A DNA stretch of 64,000 nucleotides from Pseudocercospora fijiensis CIRAD86 (taxonomy: Eukaryota > Ascomycota > Dothideomycetes > Mycosphaerellales > Mycosphaerellaceae): contig NW_006921535.1 of assembly GCF_000340215.1 (NCBI RefSeq), positions 3,706,596 to 3,770,595 of the forward strand, given 5' to 3'. The translations under genes were made by a program, and so were the position numbers. How positions within the stretch are numbered: position 1 is the stretch's first letter; each line of letters starts with the position of its first letter. Below the pieces are notes generated by a model. That model was not told the origin of the DNA. It saw only the letters and a program-made list of their open reading frames with translations, and did no database searches. Below are positions 58,391-64,000 of the stretch, piece by piece.

Positions 58391-61085
58391 CTCGGGCGGG
58401 TAGCTAGGGCTCGGGGAAGTGGCGAGGGGAGGTCGCTCGCGCCTGTGGCCCTGTTCGTAGCGCCGGGAGGAATTCGGCTTGATCGCCACGCCGAAGGACA
58501 GGGCGAGTACATCTCCAACTCCATGCTGTCCCGACTCCCGACGTGTCTCCGAAATAAAGACACGGAAGAGTGGCCGAAAACGGGGTACTTTTCGGGTGGA
58601 ACTGGATCCCATGCCCGCTGCACGCACGAAGTGGTAGGTGCCCAGTCGGGCTGCGAGATGTGCCATTGCCACATATCGTCAACAGCAGCATCTGTGGTTA
58701 ATGTAATGCGCTTGGCGAGGACGACGATTCTTTAAAGTTGAGCATCCTACAGGGCGGTGTTTGTAGCACACCTAAACGGCAGGTATCAGCGAGCGAGAAG
58801 AGCGTCAGGATCTAGCCAGCGAGCGCGCGGGGTTGTTGAACTGAATCAACGCCGCTGATGAGGCACAGGTGCATACAGCATGTTTGAAGGCAAGGCAAGC
58901 CCGATAACTTATGGCCGGGCACTCGCAGTGCGCTGCACCGTTTCCGCATACCAGTCTCCAGTATCCCACTTCCCTGTCTCGCCGGCGCAGACAATGTCTC
59001 CAGATTCGTGGCTCTTCCTCGCGAGAACTCCGTGCTGGCGCGCCGGCACAAATTCCCGCAGAGTGGGATCTGCATTCTGCGATGTGGCTCGCCAAAGTTC
59101 ACTCGCAAAATACCAGAGACACGGCACTGGGTCCTGTCTGCCAATGACATGCTTGCTGACGATGCTCCTTTTCATTTTCCACATCTCGCAAGCGAGGGCA
59201 GAATCTGCCGAGCGCAGCGCGAGTGGAAATCATCGTCTCCTGCTTGCTCCTGCAGCGCAGCGGTGAGCGGATCTGAGCGTCACTGGCCCGGGTGTACACT
59301 GGTGTTCCTGTGATGGACAGCAGCAAACAACTAGACGTGCTGGCCGCCATACGGGCGACTCATCGACGCCTGCAAAAGCCTGTGGTCAGGAGATGGCAGA
59401 CTGATCGGGGCCGTGACAGAGGTCGTATCGGGGGCAACGGCCATCATGCTGTGCAACGCTCTCCGGCCTTCAACCGCCCATATGCCGATGGCGCGGCGAG
59501 TGGGAAACAGCGTTGTCTACCAGTTCATCAGCAGCAGCGCAGAGCTGGGCCAGCCGACGGCTCACTCTCAATGCTGTGAAACATGCACGAGCATTCGTCA
59601 TGTGAGCACTGCAGCTCCCATCGAGGCAGCGCAGCAAACTTCCGTACTGCATCGATAATCGCAAATTTCACTCTACGATATCTGATACAAAGTTGACCTG
59701 CCTTGACATGAACGGAGCCTTTGCTCGGTCGTCATTGGATGCCAGTCATTGGGGCACCCCAGTCAGTGATGGCATCGTAGATGCAGCGTGTGTCAGTGGG
59801 AGCGCCTTTTACCGACTTCTCCTCCTTCGCCCAGCCTTCGTTGCATGCACGCAGGGATGTGAAGCTACAGCCGCTTTGAGGAAGCGAACAGTACAGTAGC
59901 GTCCGCCGACGGAGTGGTAGATGTGATATTGGTCGTAGATTGTGACTTCGAACAACTTAATCAGACAGGCATAGTCTGCTTCTCCTATTGGACCAAACGG
60001 CAGTCGCAGGGCTCGGAGGCTCTTCCACAGGGTGTGTGCTCCGCAGAGTGTAGAGGATGGCACCGAAAGTTTGAAAGAGGGTGTAACGTGAGACCAGGAC
60101 CGCACTGTCGGGTCCGCTCGATCATCATGGGGCGTGCTACATTACGCCAAGCCTAGCGTGCAGCAGCAGGATGAAGGTCGCGCGCGCGTCGCTGCTTCGA
60201 GAAGGGCGTTCAGCGATCCAACAGCGCGGCGCGGACAGGCTTCGTGGTGATGGAGTGTGCACGGCGAATGAATGCTCTGCTCTGCTCTGCTCTGCTCAGG
60301 CAGCATGGGGCATGGGGATGGGGCATGGGGATGCAGAGGGCACGGCGGCGACAACGCGACGCTACGCTGTGGAGCTGAGAGTGCGGCGGACAGCTCGCCC
60401 ATGCCAAGGCATCCCGAGGTCGTGGGTGACTCGAGGAACAGCCTTTTTTCGGGCAGAGCCTGCATGCTGCATGGACGCTTTAGTCTCGAATCTTGCCTCA
60501 CGCGGCGACCTCAGTAACCTTGTCTGAGGGACCCGCAGTGCGCCCGCTGGTGCTGGTGCTGGTGCTGGTGCTGGTGCTGGTGCTGGTGCTGGTGCTGGCT
60601 GCTGCACTACTCTGCCTCACGTCCTGCAGCCCCTCGCCCGCTGCCTTCTCGCCTTCCCGCCCAGGGTGCAGGCCTGAAATAAAGAGGCAGCGGGGCCCGT
60701 CGCCTGAACGGACGTGTTGGCTGGAACTCACATGTCGATGAGGCTGTGATCGTTGGGTGGCGTGTTTTGCTTTCATGTTCAATCGTCCCGTCTTGTCCCT
60801 TCTCGCCGCACACACACATGCTACATCTCTACGTCTGCCCACGCCTCGCCAGCACCAGCTCCCCGCCCGCGACCTTGGCCCTTCGATCGACCACCGGCTT
60901 CGCGGATGTCTGCATTGGAGACGAGAGCTGTGCACGGAACTGCTGCCGCTCGGCCCTCTGGCCCGTATAATGCGCAACTGAAGACCATGTCCAGGTAGCT
61001 CTTTCCTCGCCCAGACCGAGAATATGCATCAGGCAGGAACACTGGACTCACCCAATGCTGACCCACACCTGCCTCCAGATCATCC
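58391..61085. other. Unmutated intergenic DNA, no confident gene
   Basis: Many short overlapping open frames occur on both strands and in several frames (up to 159 codons), the pattern of GC-rich non-coding DNA. None shows a domain, a consistent splice structure or motif runs. Tandem repeats: TCTGC x5 at about 60,273-60,297, GGGGCATGGGGAT repeats at 60,305-60,332, and GTGCTG hexamers at 60,546-60,598. A CCAAT lies at 61,050, 35 bases upstream of the methyltransferase start, and GTATAATG at about 60,965. Confidence 0.5.
60546..60598. repeat. GTGCTG hexanucleotide microsatellite
   Basis: About nine head-to-tail GTGCTG (or GCTGGT) units. They create artificial Leu-Val or Ser-Thr runs in all open frames that cross them. 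Confidence 0.93.
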
Positions 61086-62176
61086 ATGTCCATCGATGCG
61101 CTGCTGCGACCAGACTCCGCAGAAACACAACAAGTGCAAAAGTTCGGCGAACTGGGTCGAACCTACTACCGCCACGGCCAGCATGTATACATGTTTCCCG
61201 CCGACGACGTACGAAACCCCCCCGCAGTCGACCAAAAGAGATATTGAGCTAATGTCAACGGGATAGAACGAGCTCGAGCGACTGGACATTGTGCACCGGC
61301 TCATATACACGGTTGCTCTGAACAAGCAACTGCACATTGCATCCTTCACAGCTCCACCGAGGCGAATTTTAGACATCGGCTTCGGCGATGGCTACTGGAT
61401 GCTCGAGATGAGGGATCGATACCCGTCGACAGAAATCATCGGTCTCGACTTGGTCAATGATTCGCAGCCACCGCGAGACAGGAACTGCCAATTCCAAGCT
61501 CCTGTTGATTTCAATGCGCCAACTTGGCCCATCGAAGATTCCTCAGTAGACCTGGTTCACATGGCACAGCTGTGTGGCTCTGTACCCGATTGGGTAGCGC
61601 TGTACCGAAGAGCATATCGCTCGCTTCGCCCGGGCACAGGCCAGGTCGAGCATATCGAGATTGACTGGAAACCCCGAACTTCCGCTCGCGAGTTTCCTCC
61701 TCAGGGATTTGATCTACTCAGATGGTGGGAATACACATTGCATGCTTCCCAGATGGCCGGCAAGTCGCTGGAGTATCGCGACGATACCGAGGACCTTCTC
61801 GAGCAGGCCGGCTTCGTCGACATTTCTCACAAGAGGTTTCGGGTCCCCCTTTACGTTGCGGCAACGAAAGATAAGCGGGAGACAGCCTTGGCCCATGCTT
61901 ATCAAATGGCCATGGGCTATCAGGGTTCGCAGTCTTTCACTGCTTTCAGCATGTCACTCTTCACAAGAGTGTTTGGTTGGCCGGCACAGTCGGCAGCACA
62001 GACTTGCGCAGCTGCACTCGCTGTGATACAAGGACACCCTTTACCCCTGTACATCAATTTGTAAGTGTTCGGGACGTGTCAAACTTTGCTCTGTCTGTTT
62101 TTGGCGATTACAACGACAAACTGACCGAGCTTTGCTTTCTAGGCACGTTTGGACTGCTCGAAGACCCCAAAGCTAA
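61086..62176 (+). CDS. LaeA-like SAM-dependent methyltransferase, three exons
   Basis: Model: exon 1 61,086-61,208, exon 2 61,267-62,060, exon 3 62,143-62,176, giving 316 residues and no internal stop. The start ATG is preceded by an in-frame stop at 61,059. Exon 1 ends GRTYYRHGQHVYMFPADD and joins NELERLDIVHRL, the usual entry to LaeA-type domains. SAM motif I is ILDIGFGDGYW (residues about 75-85), the acidic post-II residue is in IIGLDL (about 98-103), followed by VDFNAPTWPIE, HMAQLCGSV and HIEIDWKPR. Exon 3 gives LHVWTARRPQS, the typical LaeA-family ending, which strongly supports the last splice. Family members act with velvet proteins in the nucleus on secondary metabolism and development. 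Substrate and exact orthology (LaeA or a LaeA-like paralogue) are not decided by the sequence. Composition is normal, with no RIP. Confidence 0.9.
61209..61266 (+). other. Intron 1 of the LaeA-like gene
   Basis: 58 bases, donor GTACGA, branch-like GCTAATG at about 61,248, acceptor GGATAG. It is phase 0, and removal joins FPADD to NELERLD without a stop; read through, the frame stops at TGA 61,245. Confidence 0.8.
62061..62142 (+). other. Intron 2 of the LaeA-like gene
   Basis: 82 bases, donor GTAAGT, branch CTGAC at 62,121-62,125, acceptor CTTTCTAG. Without splicing the protein would end at TAA 62,064 and lack the conserved WTARRP terminus. Confidence 0.88.
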
Positions 62177-63331
62177 AAGGTCGTGCTTGGCTCGCAGTCT
62201 TCGATTTAATGATGACTGCCGCCATCATTATCGCGTCGCAGATATGAGAGTGCATACGAGAGTGTGAGGACGTTTATGAAGAAGCTTTTTTAACAGCAGA
62301 TGGTCTGCATAGGGCGAGATCTCGCCCACGTCCAACCATCCATCTGTCCATCCATCCTTCGTTCACCACGCCTGCAGGACCATCTCCCACGTGCCCGGGC
62401 TACGGTAGCACGGAAAAGCCGGGGATTAAGCTTCCAAACAGATCGAGTCTGACGATCTATTTTGGACCGCTGCTAATATGAGCAAAGGCCCGTGACAAGA
62501 AGCGATATTGGCAACTCATCAGCAACACCCGTCATGACACCCGATGAGCGTGCACAAAGTTCACACGTCTGCCCAATGATGGAATTTTACAGCCACAACC
62601 GGATCAGCAGAATGCTCAAGCAGAGCTCTCCATTCTTTGTTCTGCAACCGGGCACTCGCAGGGAGCGGCAATCTATCTTGGGTGGACGCAAGATGCCAGC
62701 GTTGTTGTTGCATTCTGCCTCTCGGGATCACAACTGGATCACGAGAGGGACACGGATCTCTCCTTGGTGGAGCGAACAACAGCTTTGATCAAGAATCGAG
62801 GGATGAAGTGGACTGTCCGGACAGGTGCAAACACTTTCGGCTCTCGTATATCCGGCTTTACATGTATGATCTATTAAGGCGCTGTTGGCCGCAGAGCCCG
62901 CGCGCCTGCGCATTGTGCAAAGTCTGAGAGCGGGAAGGGAATCTATAATGAATAGGGAACAAGGAAATAACAGAAACTCCATTCATCTCCAAACTCTGAA
63001 ACACCATTCTCTTCCCGACAGGGCTGAACGGAAGAAGGAGCGACCCAACGAGGTCGGAAATCCAGTACCATCCCTTTGGATACAAGCAGCACCGCGTTCA
63101 CCCGCTTCTCGTACATAGCTCAATCATCTTCATCGGAAAGCATTTCGGATCCTACCGTGGACTGTGGTTAGTCGTAGTAGTAACGCAGCTCGATTGCCCT
63201 ACCCATCTACGACCTTCCCACCAGCAGGGTAACCTTATTGCCCCAAACGCAGAAGATTGGTTGGTCCCGGATGCGGTAATTGAGCTAATCAAGATTTTGT
63301 AAGCCGGAGCTACTACGACTACTACTACTTC
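62177..63331. other. Downstream intergenic DNA, no confident gene
   Basis: Normal composition. CCATCCATC/TCCATCCATCC repeats at 62,334-62,358. Overlapping open frames of up to 98 codons at 62,492-62,927 and a 75-codon minus frame at 62,858-63,085 show no recognisable domain. No clear AATAAA follows the methyltransferase stop; TTTATGAAG and TTTTTTAA lie at 62,270-62,293. Confidence 0.45.
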
Positions 63332-63841
63332 TTGACAGTGTGGTGGGACTTAAGCTTTCTTCGCGACAGTGTGGTGTGGTGGAAACCAAGCTTTTCCATC
63401 TTTCACTTTTCAGGGCAACTACCATTCCGCAACTTCTCCAGCTTTCGGGGGGACCGCGCGGACTGTTGGTTCCCACAAGAGAATGGATTAGCATGTATCC
63501 ATGAACCTGATGAGAATGGACATTGGATACTGGGACCACTTACCTATCTTATCACAATTGAGGAGGCAGAGCGGGTCGAAAGCCTGTTTCATCTATGCGT
63601 TCACATGCAAGTCAGCCAGAGTCCGGGGATATCAAAAAACGTATCGCGAGCTAGGGCCGAAGAGATATCAAACTTTGATATGGTGAATCGCGAGGGAATG
63701 CGAGTGTTGCCGGTGGCACGAGTCGTGTTGCCACATATGCTTCGTCACCGTCCAATGTATCGCATTTCTGACCGGGCAGCACGGTACGACACCTCAAGCT
63801 TTTTCATGATCCGAGCCAGCCGCCCCGGCGAAAGCGAATAA
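63332..63841 (+). CDS. Hypothetical protein, doubtful
   Basis: The longest unspliced open frame in the right part, 169 codons from a TTG-type start, ending at TAA 63,839-63,841. The first internal ATG is much later (about 63,606), so if real this is probably an internal or last exon. The second half has mixed charged and hydrophobic residues (EEAERVESLFHLCVHMQV, then MYRISDRAARYDTSSFF), but I recognise no family. A shorter frame at 63,501-63,686 overlaps it. It could be chance. Confidence 0.25.
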   Translation: MTVWWDLSFLRDSVVWWKPSFSIFHFSGQLPFRNFSSFRGDRADCWFPQENGLACIHEPDENGHWILGPLTYLITIEEAERVESLFHLCVHMQVSQSPGISKNVSRARAEEISNFDMVNREGMRVLPVARVVLPHMLRHRPMYRISDRAARYDTSSFFMIRASRPGESE

Positions 63842-64000
63842 GCGCGCCGCCATTGTTCGAGCATGTGTTAGCGAGAAGCTCAAGCTTCCCATGCGACAGC
63901 GCTATCCGAGGCAGCCGGCATTCGATGTCATGCAGTTGCTTGGTGTGCGTGTGCAGGTATCTCCAGCATAGGGCAGAAGGAAGTGAGAAATATGCACTTA
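63842..64000. other. Right edge of window, nothing recognised
   Basis: Normal-composition DNA with no supported feature. A gene could begin or continue beyond the window. Confidence 0.4.

Noticed and set aside
58404..60977. Numerous overlapping frames of 60-159 codons as genes
   Set aside because: They overlap in up to five frames, show no domains or conserved splice structure, and several are driven by the GTGCTG or TCTGC repeats.

Overview
The window looks like chromosomal DNA of a filamentous ascomycete that performs repeat-induced point mutation (RIP). Most of it (1-30,219 and 31,561-58,390) is repeat DNA in which CpA and TpG have been converted to TpA while CpG largely survives. ATG and TGA have become rare, and CAG, CAA and TGG codons have become TAG or TAA, so transposon genes survive only as stop-riddled but often collinear frames. 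Short spliceosomal introns with CTRAY branch sites and a LaeA-type methyltransferase also fit Pezizomycotina. A Dothideomycete is my guess, not something the sequence proves.

Layout. 1-3,594: 3' half of a chromodomain Ty3/gypsy element (family A, copy A0) with a 100-N gap. About 3,600-11,502: an unusual block holding a hAT transposase remnant, two different histone H3-like pseudogenes, a 361-bp tandem duplication, many short CCGGCTA units and an unidentified minus-strand frame. 11,503-19,898: 5'-truncated copy A1, split by a full Tad-like LINE with a 15-bp target duplication. 19,901-28,190: an older minus-strand gypsy (D), partly inverted and split by a complete gypsy (A2, TSD tatag). 28,200-30,344: unidentified mutated DNA ending in an (ACT)n tract. 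30,345-31,560: a 1.2-kb unmutated island. 32,160-57,956: a nested stack in which gypsy A4 (TSD ctacc) holds A3 (TSD actaa), which holds gypsy B (TSD cttcc), with a second LINE in the A4 leader. 58,391-64,000: ordinary single-copy DNA with one well-supported gene, a three-exon LaeA-like methyltransferase.

What stands out. The histone H3-like pair is the most unexpected content: most in-frame stops in the histone folds fall where H3 has glutamine, one copy keeps two recognisable introns, and the other is intronless there. Both gypsy families place pol in the -1 frame relative to gag at a homopurine slip site. The methyltransferase, probably a secondary-metabolism or development regulator, sits 2.7 kb from the edge of the silenced block.
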